From a virus: DNA of 44,134 nt. The notes beneath the pieces were generated by a model. It ran no database searches, was not told the origin of the DNA, and saw only the letters and a program-made list of their open reading frames with translations. This document shows, one piece after another, positions 1-7,668 of the stretch (the first letter of the stretch is position 1; each line of letters opens with the position of its first letter). The DNA lies in IMG/VR virus record IMGVR_UViG_3300024520_000145, positions 1-44,134 of that record, one strand, 5' to 3'. The position numbers and the translations under genes are program-made.

Positions 1-152
1 TCGTTGGACACTTTTTAAGAAACTTGTGTAAGGTCTGAATGTTTGTTCCTTCAGGCATTTTAGTGGTAAGTATACTACAAGCCTTATGAGTATAAGCGGT
101 GACAACACAGTCAATATCAGCAGCAATACAGTAAGCAATAAGCTCAGCCACA
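1..152. repeat. Left copy of 152-bp terminal direct repeat
   Basis: Bases 1-152 match 43983-44134 except for T at 127 versus G at 44109. The repeat lies inside a helicase gene, and joining the ends after removing one copy restores a single open frame. This indicates a circular or circularly permuted genome cut at an arbitrary point, not a physical end. The mismatch swaps Ile for Leu in the helicase. Confidence 0.93.
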
Positions 153-241
153 TCAGTTGTCTTACCAGTGCCTGCACGCCCTGTAATATACATATCCCAA
201 GCTTTTTCATCTTTCATAAATTCCTTAAATGTGTCAATCAT
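1..241 (-). CDS. Dda/RecD-like SF1 DNA helicase, N-terminal part
   Basis: This is the first 80 codons of a helicase whose remainder lies at 42937-44134. Circularizing the contig gives one 428-residue protein, close to the size of T4 Dda. The Walker A motif GRAGTGKT is at residues 21-28. SF1B helicases of this kind unwind DNA 5' to 3' and work in replication start-up or fork restart in the cytoplasm. The ATG at 241-239 lies a few bases after the stop of the upstream part of the operon would be expected, and the next gene downstream in transcription is the primase-polymerase, only 2 bases away from this gene's start on the map. The family call is firm; the exact role (Dda-like or RecD-like) is inferred. 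Confidence 0.88.
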   Translation of the reverse strand, partial: MIDTFKEFMKDEKAWDMYITGRAGTGKTTDVAELIAYCIAADIDCVVTAYTHKACSILTTKMPEGTNIQTLHKFLKKCPT

Positions 242-243
242 AA

Positions 244-2478
244 TTAGTCTCTCTCTTCAAATGGACTAGAGGGAAATACGTCATAGCCTAAGACGCCATC
301 TTGTGTTCTATACGTCTTGACATTAGCTAGTCTTATGGCTTTATTTAGAGCCTTTAAGTCTCCATTCATATCTGTGAGAGCGTCATACAAGTGTTCTAAA
401 TCTGTTTCTAGTAACTTGTTATTTTTTATTGCCTGCGCAGTTTTCTGTGCTCCCGCATCAGTTGCCAGGTCATGTAAGTAGTCAATCATCTCATGTTGCA
501 TAGCGTAGGCAATACGAGCAGCTGGGTACATACTATCAGCTATCAGTGATAACTTCGCTTCAGATGAAGGTGGTGTAACATAATCCTGACTAGGAAGTGT
601 GTCTACTTCAGTAGCTAAGAAATAGCAGAAGTCTTTAATTTCAGACATAATCTTATCATGCACTGTAGACACTCCACCTGATTTAGTTACCCAATCTTGC
701 TCATTCAGCTTATTAGGTGTTGGCATGAATGCTATACGCCGGTCACCATCCTCAAACATCAGAGGGTTTTTATTCGCTGTCATAATAAATGTAGCACTAT
801 GTTTATAGTCAAAACCATCAGTACGCATCTGGCGTATCTGAACTTTTTGTTTACCTGTGTAAGACTTTAATTTACCTAGTGCTTCTTCTTTGTCCTGCAT
901 TCTATTTAACTGATTGCCGTACTCGTCAAGTTGCACAAAATAAGAATCTAATAACCAGCCATTAAATAGCTCTAGGAACTCTTTAGTTGTAGGTCTTGCT
1001 ATGTTACCCATTATCTGTTCTAATATTTGCACATAAGTGTCTTTACCAGAACCATGCGCGCCTAAGAAGTACAAAATGACAGGACTATATTTAAAGTACG
1101 TTAGTTTATACTTAGTGAATTTTAACAGATAGTCTCTCATTTCAGGGTCTGGTACTAAGCTCTCTAAGAACATTAAAGTGAACTTAGGTCGTTTATAAAA
1201 CTGCGAGTACGATGCAGGGTCTTTAATAATAGAGAGCTCTGGTGTTTGCTTGAATAAGTTGAGTGTCCGTTCACTATCTCGCTCGGTAAGATTAAAGCCA
1301 AAAGGCAATGTAGGGTCAGAAGCAACATTAATAATAGGCAAGGCTCTTTTAACCTCTGCCTTTTTTGGCGCGTTAATTGCAGTTGCTTCGATGTACGATT
1401 GAAGCTCAGCGTCTCTACCAAAAGCTTTAGTATTTTCATTAACAACATCAACAGCATAATACATATTACGATTATCATCAAACCCTAGTTCCATGTTAGC
1501 TTGTCTTTTAGTGTGCAGTACAAGTCGAAACTTCTTCCAGTTCTCATCATACTTCCATATTACTCTGCCATTAACAGAAGCATTACCGTTTATCATAGGG
1601 TCACAGATAGTTGCGTCTAATTTATCTGCCTCCATAGGACTATCCCATAGCTCATTTATCTCATGCATTGCTGAAATATACAGGTCTAAGCTAATACTTA
1701 TATCTGCACCGAGTATAGCAGATACTTTGCTTAAGTACTCTGACCCTCGTCCTTGAGGAATGTTCTCAGGGTGGAGATATCCCTTTTGAACATACTGTGG
1801 CTCAGAGCGAAAATTCTTAGGCGTAATGATTTTAAATAAGCCTGGCATAAACTCTTTATTTTTCGTAAACTGCTCAACTAATGGAGCTAAGCAATTACCA
1901 CTACTAATATTCTTAAGATTTTCGTCTTTTGCTTCTTCTGGTGGCGCAGACTTCAGAGTGTGTAACTGCTTAAGTAACAATTTAACCGTTGCAGGCATTG
2001 GTTCTATTTGCAAAGTCTCAGCAGGCTCTTTAGTTTCATTAGCTTCAGTAGCTAAATATATAAAGCCATTATTAGCATACACATCAAGAGCAAGACTATT
2101 ATTATTAATACTAAAAGTGTATGGCATCTCATTGTCGTATGCGTACAAGATTGTACCACAATCGTAAGGCTTGAACTCGCCATCAACTAATTTACCTTTG
2201 CCTTTACTTTTAAACTCTACTGCATAACCAGGGTTAAGAGCTTTAAACATAGCGTAAGTGTCTGGGTTATCACAGTCTATAGCTATTAAGTTAGAACATT
2301 TGCCTGTAATAACACCACCTAATTTAGTTGCATTGTTGTTGAACTTCTCTTGCCACTTTTCTCTCCAGCCGCTTTCAAAGCTAGGTATAGTTTTAGTGCC
2401 ATCTTCTAGTCTTTTTATTTTACCTCTGAGCGGTACAGTATGCCAGCCCATGTCTATGTATTGACTAATTGTTTCCAT
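244..2478 (-). CDS. Primase-polymerase fused to SF3 (D5-like) helicase
   Basis: A two-domain replication protein of 744 residues. The N-terminal ~180 residues look like an archaeo-eukaryotic primase/prim-pol domain, with an acidic AIDCD motif near residue 65. The C-terminal half is a superfamily 3 helicase: Walker A GAHGSGKDT near residue 470, Walker B VQLDEYGN, motif C FIMTANKNP and a downstream DRR arginine finger. It probably primes and unwinds at the origin, replacing the T7 gp4 type of primase-helicase. I chose the ATG at 2478 rather than 2490 because GGGGAG sits just upstream of it and nothing similar precedes 2490. It overlaps the preceding small gene by 14 bases, so translation is probably coupled. 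The domain calls are strong; the prim-pol activity is inferred. Confidence 0.9.
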   Translation of the reverse strand: METISQYIDMGWHTVPLRGKIKRLEDGTKTIPSFESGWREKWQEKFNNNATKLGGVITGKCSNLIAIDCDNPDTYAMFKALNPGYAVEFKSKGKGKLVDGEFKPYDCGTILYAYDNEMPYTFSINNNSLALDVYANNGFIYLATEANETKEPAETLQIEPMPATVKLLLKQLHTLKSAPPEEAKDENLKNISSGNCLAPLVEQFTKNKEFMPGLFKIITPKNFRSEPQYVQKGYLHPENIPQGRGSEYLSKVSAILGADISISLDLYISAMHEINELWDSPMEADKLDATICDPMINGNASVNGRVIWKYDENWKKFRLVLHTKRQANMELGFDDNRNMYYAVDVVNENTKAFGRDAELQSYIEATAINAPKKAEVKRALPIINVASDPTLPFGFNLTERDSERTLNLFKQTPELSIIKDPASYSQFYKRPKFTLMFLESLVPDPEMRDYLLKFTKYKLTYFKYSPVILYFLGAHGSGKDTYVQILEQIMGNIARPTTKEFLELFNGWLLDSYFVQLDEYGNQLNRMQDKEEALGKLKSYTGKQKVQIRQMRTDGFDYKHSATFIMTANKNPLMFEDGDRRIAFMPTPNKLNEQDWVTKSGGVSTVHDKIMSEIKDFCYFLATEVDTLPSQDYVTPPSSEAKLSLIADSMYPAARIAYAMQHEMIDYLHDLATDAGAQKTAQAIKNNKLLETDLEHLYDALTDMNGDLKALNKAIRLANVKTYRTQDGVLGYDVFPSSPFEERD

Positions 2479-2767
2479 ACCACTCCCCATGTGGAAAACG
2501 CCCAGTGTAGCTCCAGTTGTCTGGTTCTTCTTGGACTACCATGCAGTCTTTGTCAAGCCAGTTTGGGAATAGTGACATCGTTATAGTCATGTCACATTCC
2601 ATAGCATAATACTCACTGTCTTTAAGCCACTTTATTAGCTTTGCTACTGCAGGTCTGCTCATGTCAATTCTTAACTGTCTCATAGCTTCAGCTAATGGTA
2701 CACCTAAGTCTGTACGAGCTTCTAATGCAGTCAGAGCTTTGTGACTAAGTAACTTTCTCTTGCGCAT
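2465..2767 (-). CDS. Small putative DNA-binding protein
   Basis: A 100-residue protein with a basic N-terminus (MRKRKLLSHKAL) followed by a predicted helix-turn-helix-like stretch around residues 22-48 (LGVPLAEAMRQLRIDMSRPAVAKLI). The C-terminal half is richer in aromatic and acidic residues. An AGGAGA Shine-Dalgarno lies 6-7 bases before the ATG. It sits directly upstream of the primase-polymerase and overlaps it, which suggests a replication accessory or regulatory role, but I do not recognise a named family. Confidence 0.75.
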   Translation of the reverse strand: MRKRKLLSHKALTALEARTDLGVPLAEAMRQLRIDMSRPAVAKLIKWLKDSEYYAMECDMTITMSLFPNWLDKDCMVVQEEPDNWSYTGRFPHGEWYGNN

Positions 2768-2806
2768 ACAATTCTCCTAATAAATAAATATTTTATCATG
2801 AAAATT

Positions 2807-2992
2807 TTAAATTGTAAAATTAATAATTGTATAATAAATACCTACAGGGGCAGGCTTACTAAATATAGACACTCCTGCTTCCTTAGCTAGGATAGCTAGC
2901 TCTTTTTCTTTTAGCATAGTAAAATAAGTCTTATCGCTATCGCTTCTCAAATTTATTTCTGCATGCCTTACTCTCTCGCTTTTAATACTCAT
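2807..2992 (-). CDS. Small hypothetical protein
   Basis: A 61-residue protein, basic and charged in its first half and hydrophobic at the C-terminus (IYYTIINFTI). It begins in an ATGA overlap with the stop of the upstream helix-turn-helix gene, with AGGA 8 bases before the ATG. I do not recognise a family. The start overlap and ribosome binding site are the main support for it being real. Confidence 0.6.
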   Translation of the reverse strand: MSIKSERVRHAEINLRSDSDKTYFTMLKEKELAILAKEAGVSIFSKPAPVGIYYTIINFTI

Positions 2993-3468
2993 CTTTTTAA
3001 TCCTGTGTATATTGTTGATACAGCTACGCTATATTCATTAGCTAATTGTGGCACTGTTTTTTGTCCTGATAAATATAGCATCGTTATATTTGACCAGTCT
3101 GATTCTGTTAATGTGTGATTCTGCTCTTGTTGTGCGCTAACTGCTAGTTGTGTTATACGAGAGCGAGAAACTCCGAACATCTCAGATATTTCTAGGTGCG
3201 TAAAGTCAACAACTAATTTGTTAACTGCTTCAGCTCGCTGACCTATTGCCCACAGCACTTGCGGTACAGTAGTGTGGTAGTCAGTAGCTAGCTCACGTAG
3301 ACTCTCATTGCGTTGGTGAAACTTTAGCTCTTTCTGCGCACTTTTACATAGTCGAGACGATAGATAGCCTATCTTCTTTAGTTCTGCTCTAACCTGACGG
3401 TGGCTTGTAGCCGTAAGAGCAACTATCTGCTCCTCGGTGCAACCTTGATTGTGTAGCTTAGTAATCAT
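2989..3468 (-). CDS. Tandem helix-turn-helix protein
   Basis: A 159-residue protein that reads as four short helix-turn-helix units in a row: residues ~8-32 (EEQIVALTATSHRQVRAEL), ~56-76 (LRELATDYHTTVPQVLWAI), ~91-110 (HLEISEMFGVSRSRITQLA) and ~139-158 (VPQLANEYSVAVSTIYTGL). Such a string would let one protein contact an extended DNA site or several sites. No catalytic domain is visible, so it is not a complete resolvase or integrase. It overlaps the genes on both sides by 4 bases (ATGA), which places it firmly in the early operon. Regulatory function is inferred from the fold alone. Confidence 0.78.
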   Translation of the reverse strand: MITKLHNQGCTEEQIVALTATSHRQVRAELKKIGYLSSRLCKSAQKELKFHQRNESLRELATDYHTTVPQVLWAIGQRAEAVNKLVVDFTHLEISEMFGVSRSRITQLAVSAQQEQNHTLTESDWSNITMLYLSGQKTVPQLANEYSVAVSTIYTGLKR

Positions 3469-3866
3469 AATCTTACCAACTTTTTAGCGTTCTCTAATGC
3501 TTCAGTGCCTAGTGATGCTTCAAGCTCTGTTTCCATATCTTTCTGAATACGCTTAGCATGCGCTTTATTTATTATTTTCTTTGCTTCATCTTCCATCTCT
3601 ACACACTTATAGTAGTTGTCTGTGTTTACTTGTGAGATGACCCATGAGACATCACCAGGGTAGTTAATCTCGTGAAGCTCGATAATCTTAACTATCTTAG
3701 CTACTTTAGGAAACTCTGAGTTTTGTACTGGTACTACAACAAAGTCTTCTTCAACCACTGGTAATAGCGTTTTATAGCTATATAACCGAGTACCGTTAGG
3801 GAATTCAACTTTGACAATTTTAAACTCTTTGCGTTGAGCTAGTAAGATATTTATTTCGTTAGACAT
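3465..3866 (-). CDS. Conserved phage protein, beta-rich N-terminus
   Basis: A 133-residue protein. Residues 12-65 alternate hydrophobic and polar residues in a barrel-like pattern (FPNGTRLYSYKT, then EDFVVVPVQN), which faintly resembles the DNA-binding N-terminal domain of PriA-type proteins. The C-terminal third is helical and basic. CAGGAG lies 7 bases before the ATG. It overlaps the upstream gene by 16 bases and the downstream helix-turn-helix gene by 4. The PriA resemblance is only an impression from the sequence and I assign no function. Confidence 0.72.
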   Translation of the reverse strand: MSNEINILLAQRKEFKIVKVEFPNGTRLYSYKTLLPVVEEDFVVVPVQNSEFPKVAKIVKIIELHEINYPGDVSWVISQVNTDNYYKCVEMEDEAKKIINKAHAKRIQKDMETELEASLGTEALENAKKLVRL

Positions 3867-4216
3867 AGTAGTTCTCCTGGTAATTCACCTTGATTAATAT
3901 AATTAGTTATGCGTTCTAAAAAGTCTTGTTTGAAATTTGCTTTAGTCGCGTCGTCATGAGCTTCTTGTATAAGTACTAAGTAACCTATTTCAATTTGAGA
4001 TAACTTTCTACCTATAGATGCGTTTAAAACTTCTATAATAGCACCAGAGTCAGCACTCTCTGTCTCAAGACCTTCGTAGTAATGTTCATCTTTAATTAAG
4101 CAACCTACTGCACATTTTAAATCTCCAGCACCACGATATGCACAACCGTAGTTACTTTCAGACTTTTCGCCTTGCTTTCTTGTTAGCACTATAGCTGTTG
4201 TTAAAATATCAAGCAT
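3851..4216 (-). CDS. Conserved phage early protein of unknown function
   Basis: A 121-residue protein whose central motif CAYRGAGDLKCAVGCLI (residues ~25-41) is of a kind I have seen in phage early-region proteins, with two or three closely spaced cysteines. The rest is helical and acidic. It starts just after a strong terminator at 4241-4268, with ACAGG about 8 bases before the ATG, so its expression depends on readthrough or on a promoter not seen here. It overlaps the next gene by 16 bases. Function unknown. Confidence 0.75.
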   Translation of the reverse strand: MLDILTTAIVLTRKQGEKSESNYGCAYRGAGDLKCAVGCLIKDEHYYEGLETESADSGAIIEVLNASIGRKLSQIEIGYLVLIQEAHDDATKANFKQDFLERITNYINQGELPGELLCLTK

Positions 4217-4240
4217 TTTATTAACCTGTAATAGTTAGTT

Positions 4241-4268
4241 AAAAAAGAGGGCACTGTTAAGCACCCTC
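4241..4268 (-). terminator. Rho-independent terminator inside the leftward early operon
   Basis: On the minus strand a 9-bp stem (arms 4260-4268 and 4247-4255, with two G-U pairs) closes a 4-base loop and is followed at once by six U residues. It lies after the stop of the 4276-4752 gene and 25 bases before the start of the next gene in the same direction. This is the most canonical terminator in the window. Confidence 0.88.
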
Positions 4269-4275
4269 ATGAACA

Positions 4276-4752
4276 TTATAAGCTTGCTAAGCAGTCTTCT
4301 AATGTTTCAAAACCATAGTGGTCGTCCATTGGAACAATAGTCTTGCGAGCTTCGTCTAGCTTAGCTAGTTCGCTATTGATGTCTTCAGGAGCAACTTCAC
4401 CTGCTGCAACTTGCTCAAGTAATAATTCTTTAGCTTTCTTGAACTCAGACTGTTGTTTAGTCCATTTACTTACACCAGCTTTACACATGCTGTTTAAGCC
4501 TGAAGCGCTTGATGCTTTCTTACCAAACTCAACAACTTCTGGAGACATCCATAAGTCGTGGTAGAAACAACGTACAGCAATTACGTTACCTGCTTCGTCG
4601 CGATGGAATGTAGTAGCTGCACCACCACCGCCACCTTGCTTAGCTGTTGTTAATGCTTCAATCTCATTATAAAGCTCTTGAGATAATTTACCGCCGATAT
4701 TAGCAGCTAAGATTGTCATGATTGGTTGGTATGCTTTTTTAATTGTCGCCAT
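4276..4752 (-). CDS. Zinc-ribbon-like early protein, paralog of the 8159-8617 gene
   Basis: A 158-residue protein sharing its whole architecture with the protein at 8159-8617. Both have an N-terminal TIKKAY helix, a RDE-G-V-A-C-Y-H-W block, the motif SGxNxMCKxGVSxWTKQQ and a C-terminal DCL motif. The C-x2-H ... CK pattern resembles the zinc ribbons next to many HNH nucleases (C-x2-C ... CK-x-C), but the fourth ligand is Gly here. A glycine run at residues 41-45 is unique to this copy. It has AAGGA 9 bases before the ATG, probably its own promoter, and a strong terminator after it, so it is a one-gene transcription unit within the operon. Role unknown; nucleic-acid binding is a guess. Confidence 0.82.
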   Translation of the reverse strand: MATIKKAYQPIMTILAANIGGKLSQELYNEIEALTTAKQGGGGGAATTFHRDEAGNVIAVRCFYHDLWMSPEVVEFGKKASSASGLNSMCKAGVSKWTKQQSEFKKAKELLLEQVAAGEVAPEDINSELAKLDEARKTIVPMDDHYGFETLEDCLASL

Positions 4753-4792
4753 TTTTATGGTTCCTTAATATCAATTGTTTGAATCAGTATCT

Positions 4793-4821
4793 ATTATATA
4801 ATAATTTATTAATAAATGAAA
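4793..4821 (-). promoter_or_regulatory. Possible leftward promoter for the 4276-4752 gene
   Basis: A perfect TATAAT lies at 4793-4798 on the minus strand, but the -35 hexamer 17 bases upstream (TTTCAT) is poor. It is placed suitably between the stop of the upstream gene and the ATG at 4752. The surrounding sequence is very A+T-rich, so a chance match is quite possible. Confidence 0.35.
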
Positions 4822-4839
4822 TAACGTTTTGGAATATAC

Positions 4840-5277
4840 TTATAATTCTGTACGCTTAACCGGAGATTGCTCTTTCCGGTACATAGCTTTAGTCTCTAGT
4901 AAGTAGTATGGTAAACCTGCAGTGTCATCTTTAGCTAATAGCTCTGCCTGGCGCTCTGCTTTACCCTCGTCCTGGGTTTTGTAGACCTGCCGCCCTTGAG
5001 CATCTAATACCATAAAGTACTTTACGTCTCTATGTAGCATCTCTTGCACTGGAACCAGGTAAGCTTCATCCATATAGCCTTGTTGCTCTCTGTGGTAGTT
5101 TCTAACACCTTCTAACGCATAGATTGAATAATCTTGCTTCTTGCCGTTGTTGTACAATATATGGACGCGTGAGGAGTCAATCCTGACTATCTGACCTATC
5201 CAACCGCATCTACCACCGTGTTTAGTGTACTTCACATGTACACCTAAATATATTGCTTCTAAATCTCTAGTGTTCAT
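4840..5277 (-). CDS. Hypothetical protein with SH3/KOW-like N-terminus
   Basis: A 145-residue protein. Residues ~12-50 (GVHVKYTKHGGRCGWIGQIV, then HILYNNGKKQDY) look like a small KOW/SH3-type beta barrel, a fold common in RNA- and ribosome-binding proteins. The C-terminal half is charged and helical. I placed the start at the ATG at 5277, because AGGAG precedes it by 7-8 bases and it forms a TAATG overlap with the pentapeptide gene. A longer frame to 5328 has no such site. Function not recognised. Confidence 0.72.
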   Translation of the reverse strand: MNTRDLEAIYLGVHVKYTKHGGRCGWIGQIVRIDSSRVHILYNNGKKQDYSIYALEGVRNYHREQQGYMDEAYLVPVQEMLHRDVKYFMVLDAQGRQVYKTQDEGKAERQAELLAKDDTAGLPYYLLETKAMYRKEQSPVKRTEL

Positions 5278-5882
5278 TACTCTGCTCCTAATATTTGCTT
5301 GAGTATAGACTTCCAAACTTTCCACCATGCTAACGCATTGCTATCCATATTACTAATTTCTTCATCAGTAAAGTTGAACCACTCTTCTTTAGAGTATTTT
5401 TTGCAATCTATTTGAATAATATCAGTAGTATAACTAATAGTATATGCGCCTGCTTGAATGGTTTTTAACTCTCTATTATTACCTATAGTGCCCCAAAGGT
5501 CAGCGCCCCAAAGGTCAGCTTCACGCAGGTTAGCTCTACGCAGGTCAGCTCTACGCAGGTTAGCTCCACGCAGGTCAGCGCCCCAAAGGTCAGCGCCCCA
5601 AAGGTCAGCTTCACGCAGGTTAGCTCCACTTAGGTCAGCTCCACGCAGGTCAGCTTCACGCAGGTAAGCTCCACGCAGGTTAGCTCCACGCAGGTCAGCT
5701 CCACGCAGGTCAGTTCTACGCAGGTCAGCTTCACGCAGGTCAGCTCTACGCAGGTCAGCGCCCCAAAGGTCAGCGCCCCAAAGGTCAGCTTCACGCAGGT
5801 CAGTTCTACGCAGGTCAGCTCGCTGCCCTTTTGTGTTGTCTTGTAACCATAGTTTATGTTGTTCTAATATAGTGTCTAGCAT
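5277..5882 (-). CDS. Pentapeptide-repeat protein
   Basis: A 201-residue protein. Residues 21-131 form 22 uninterrupted A(D/N)LxX pentapeptides, which fold as a right-handed quadrilateral beta-helix. The C-terminal ~60 residues form a separate domain ([16 protein letters not shown], later [10 protein letters not shown]) of a type seen after pentapeptide repeats in other phage proteins. Pentapeptide proteins such as MfpA and Qnr mimic B-form DNA and bind gyrase, so an effect on host topoisomerase or another DNA-binding defence protein is plausible here but not shown. AAGGAG lies 9 bases before the ATG. It overlaps both neighbours. Confidence 0.92.
   Translation of the reverse strand: MLDTILEQHKLWLQDNTKGQRADLRRTDLREADLWGADLWGADLRRADLREADLRRTDLRGADLRGANLRGAYLREADLRGADLSGANLREADLWGADLWGADLRGANLRRADLRRANLREADLWGADLWGTIGNNRELKTIQAGAYTISYTTDIIQIDCKKYSKEEWFNFTDEEISNMDSNALAWWKVWKSILKQILGAE
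5489..5824 (-). repeat. 15-bp tandem repeat array encoding pentapeptides
   Basis: About 22 tandem 15-base units run through the pentapeptide gene, many identical or one base apart. The triplet of units encoding [15 protein letters not shown] recurs three times (units 2-4, 14-16, 20-22), which suggests duplication in blocks. Slippage or recombination could change copy number quickly, and short-read assembly of the copy number may be imperfect. Confidence 0.9.
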
Positions 5883-6100
5883 CCTAGTTTACTCCTTAGT
5901 CTATTATAGTGAGTGCTTGCATCCTGGTGGTATGCAAGACCCTTCAGTAGCTGCTTGCCTGGTCCCACTTGCTTCTTATACAGTTTTCTACAAGCATGCT
6001 GTATGCTCTCATTTACTGACCTCTCAGGCACTGCGAATATTGCCAGGTCTATAGTTGTAAACGACTCTAGTAACGTGGGTATATAGTCATATCTGCTCAT
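5876..6100 (-). CDS. Small hypothetical protein
   Basis: A 74-residue basic protein starting in a TAATG overlap with the gene upstream, preceded by GGTGGAG. It overlaps the pentapeptide gene start by 7 bases. It has no membrane segment and I do not recognise a family. The C-terminal stretch ([20 protein letters not shown]) is histidine- and arginine-rich. Confidence 0.65.
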   Translation of the reverse strand: MSRYDYIPTLLESFTTIDLAIFAVPERSVNESIQHACRKLYKKQVGPGKQLLKGLAYHQDASTHYNRLRSKLGC

Positions 6101-6651
6101 TATCTTACTGCTCCACCTTGTGGTTTGCGTTCAGGGTTATATCGTCCTAGTATGTAGTCAGGTCGACGTTGTGTAGGTTGTGGGCATGTCGCTATTATGC
6201 GCCAGCCTATGTTTATTGATGCCTGTAGTTCGTCAGCGCACGCGTCCTCCATCAGCATAATGTCATTATACATCGATAATGCTTGACCAGGCATGTGTAC
6301 CTCACACTTGTTATTAAATGTGTCACCTCCAGGTACTCTCAAGAGCTCTATAGGTTTCTGAGCTAAGTTAGCGAGCTGTTTACTAACATTAACTACCTGT
6401 GTACGCTGTGCGGTTACGCTGAACTTTACATTTGCTATAGTAAGAGCTATCAAATCGTCTTTACATACTACAAAGCTACCTCTAGTTCTTAACAAGTTCT
6501 GATACGTGTTATTCTCGAGGTACTCTGTAAGCTCAAATATATCTTTGAATGCTAGATACTTCTCCTGCTTCTTAAGAAAGTCTGCCTTGTCACTCACACT
6601 CTCATAAGTGCTGTCTAATTCTATATTATATAGCTCTATATCAACGTTCAT
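6100..6651 (-). CDS. Conserved phage protein of unknown function
   Basis: A 183-residue protein, acidic and helical in its first third. The C-terminal motif WRIIATCPQPTQRRPDYILG is of a type I associate with conserved phage early-region proteins. I set the start at 6651 because its ATG overlaps the stop of the small membrane protein upstream (ATGA). The ATG 12 bases further out has no ribosome binding site. Function unknown. Confidence 0.78.
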   Translation of the reverse strand: MNVDIELYNIELDSTYESVSDKADFLKKQEKYLAFKDIFELTEYLENNTYQNLLRTRGSFVVCKDDLIALTIANVKFSVTAQRTQVVNVSKQLANLAQKPIELLRVPGGDTFNNKCEVHMPGQALSMYNDIMLMEDACADELQASINIGWRIIATCPQPTQRRPDYILGRYNPERKPQGGAVR

Positions 6652-6761
6652 TTTAATCCCCAATATAATGTTAGTGCTGCGGCTAGTAATGTTAAACCAG
6701 GTTGTGCTAATACAATGCTAATGCCTAGTACTATAGCTAGTATTATAAATTTATCGCTCAT
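6648..6761 (-). CDS. 37-residue single-pass membrane protein
   Basis: A very short gene with one of the best ribosome binding sites in the window: GAGGAGG 6 bases before the ATG. The product is MSDKF followed by about 30 hydrophobic residues (IILAIVLGISIVLAQ, then LTLLAAALTLYWGLK), so probably one or two short membrane segments. Its start overlaps the multi-helix-turn-helix gene by 11 bases and its stop overlaps the next gene (ATGA). Small early membrane proteins in phages often affect the host envelope or superinfection; that role is only inferred here. Confidence 0.75.
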   Translation of the reverse strand: MSDKFIILAIVLGISIVLAQPGLTLLAAALTLYWGLK

Positions 6762-7611
6762 TATAAACCTCCTCAATTATGTCTCTCGGTAGTGCTCTTG
6801 CACACTCTAGCTGGCGGTCACGCATACTGTCGCTCTTAAACCTACCATTGAGTGCGTTTCTGACATTACCGTGGTTCGTATTATACTCTGTAGCTATGTC
6901 TGTTATTGTGCGATGCTGTGCTGTAGTATATATATGCTCTTTCTCTGCCTGAGTAAGCGGTCCATACGGTCTTGTCGGTGGTGCTTTCTGTGTACGTTCC
7001 TTAAAGCTCCCGTTCAATGCTATGCACACGTTACTAACACTTGTATTATACTCGCGAGCGATGTCCGTAGGCCTATCGTTCTGACAATTATCACGTATAT
7101 ATATTTTCTCGGCAAGCGACAACGGCGTAGGATTAGCTAATGGTTCTTTCTTAGTTATTGTCGTTTGCTTGAATCTACCTTGCTGTGCCGCCTTGATATT
7201 TGAGATATTTGTATTATACAGTTGTGAGAGCGTGTTAGAGTTTTCATCTTGCAGGTGCTCTCTAATGACAAGCTTCTGCTCATAACTAATAGGTCCATAT
7301 ACTTTATTCGGATGTATTAGACTTTCGTTATTAGGATTAACTAAAGATAAGCTGTTAAACTTGTGGGCCGTTGTTTGTGTAGCGTTCTTAATTTGCTGTT
7401 CACTTAAACCAGACCGCTTCATAATCCTTATAACTGTGGCATTTGGTCTAGCTTTGACTTCTCCTGGGCCATCAGGATTAGGCATAGCTCCTGATGGGAA
7501 TAATGTAAAGTCAGGGTTATCGGGTACTACTTCGTTAACCCACCAGTTATGCAAATCTTCCTCACTCATGCCTTCAAAGACAGTATTTTGGTATATTGCT
7601 GAATATTTCAT
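6751..7611 (-). CDS. Repeat helix-turn-helix DNA-binding protein
   Basis: A 286-residue protein with three tandem ~55-residue units. Each consists of a YGPLT/PLSLAEK-type lead helix followed by a helix-turn-helix with the pattern IAREYNTSVSNV and ending in ALNGRFK/ALNGSFK. The units lie at about residues 105-150, 160-208 and 213-260. A more diverged unit may lie at 57-90. Basic arms separate the units. CAGGA lies 8 bases before the ATG. It is the first gene after the LexA boxes at 7781-7818 and leads the early operon, so it is a good candidate regulator of the phage. No catalytic domain is seen. Confidence 0.82.
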   Translation of the reverse strand: MKYSAIYQNTVFEGMSEEDLHNWWVNEVVPDNPDFTLFPSGAMPNPDGPGEVKARPNATVIRIMKRSGLSEQQIKNATQTTAHKFNSLSLVNPNNESLIHPNKVYGPISYEQKLVIREHLQDENSNTLSQLYNTNISNIKAAQQGRFKQTTITKKEPLANPTPLSLAEKIYIRDNCQNDRPTDIAREYNTSVSNVCIALNGSFKERTQKAPPTRPYGPLTQAEKEHIYTTAQHRTITDIATEYNTNHGNVRNALNGRFKSDSMRDRQLECARALPRDIIEEVYNER

Positions 7612-7668
7612 GTCGATTATCCTGTGTTAAATTATGACAATATATTATATAGATAATTAAATATATTT

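Noticed and set aside
2989-3468. Serine recombinase or integrase on the basis of helix-turn-helix motifs
   Set aside because: No catalytic domain is present anywhere in the protein, and no attachment-site-like repeats were seen.
5458-5667. Arg/Ser/Ala-rich plus-strand frame
   Set aside because: It is the antisense reading of the pentapeptide repeat.
5489-5824. Regular 15-base repeats looking like a small CRISPR or satellite array
   Set aside because: There are no spacers; the units are in frame and encode perfect pentapeptide repeats.
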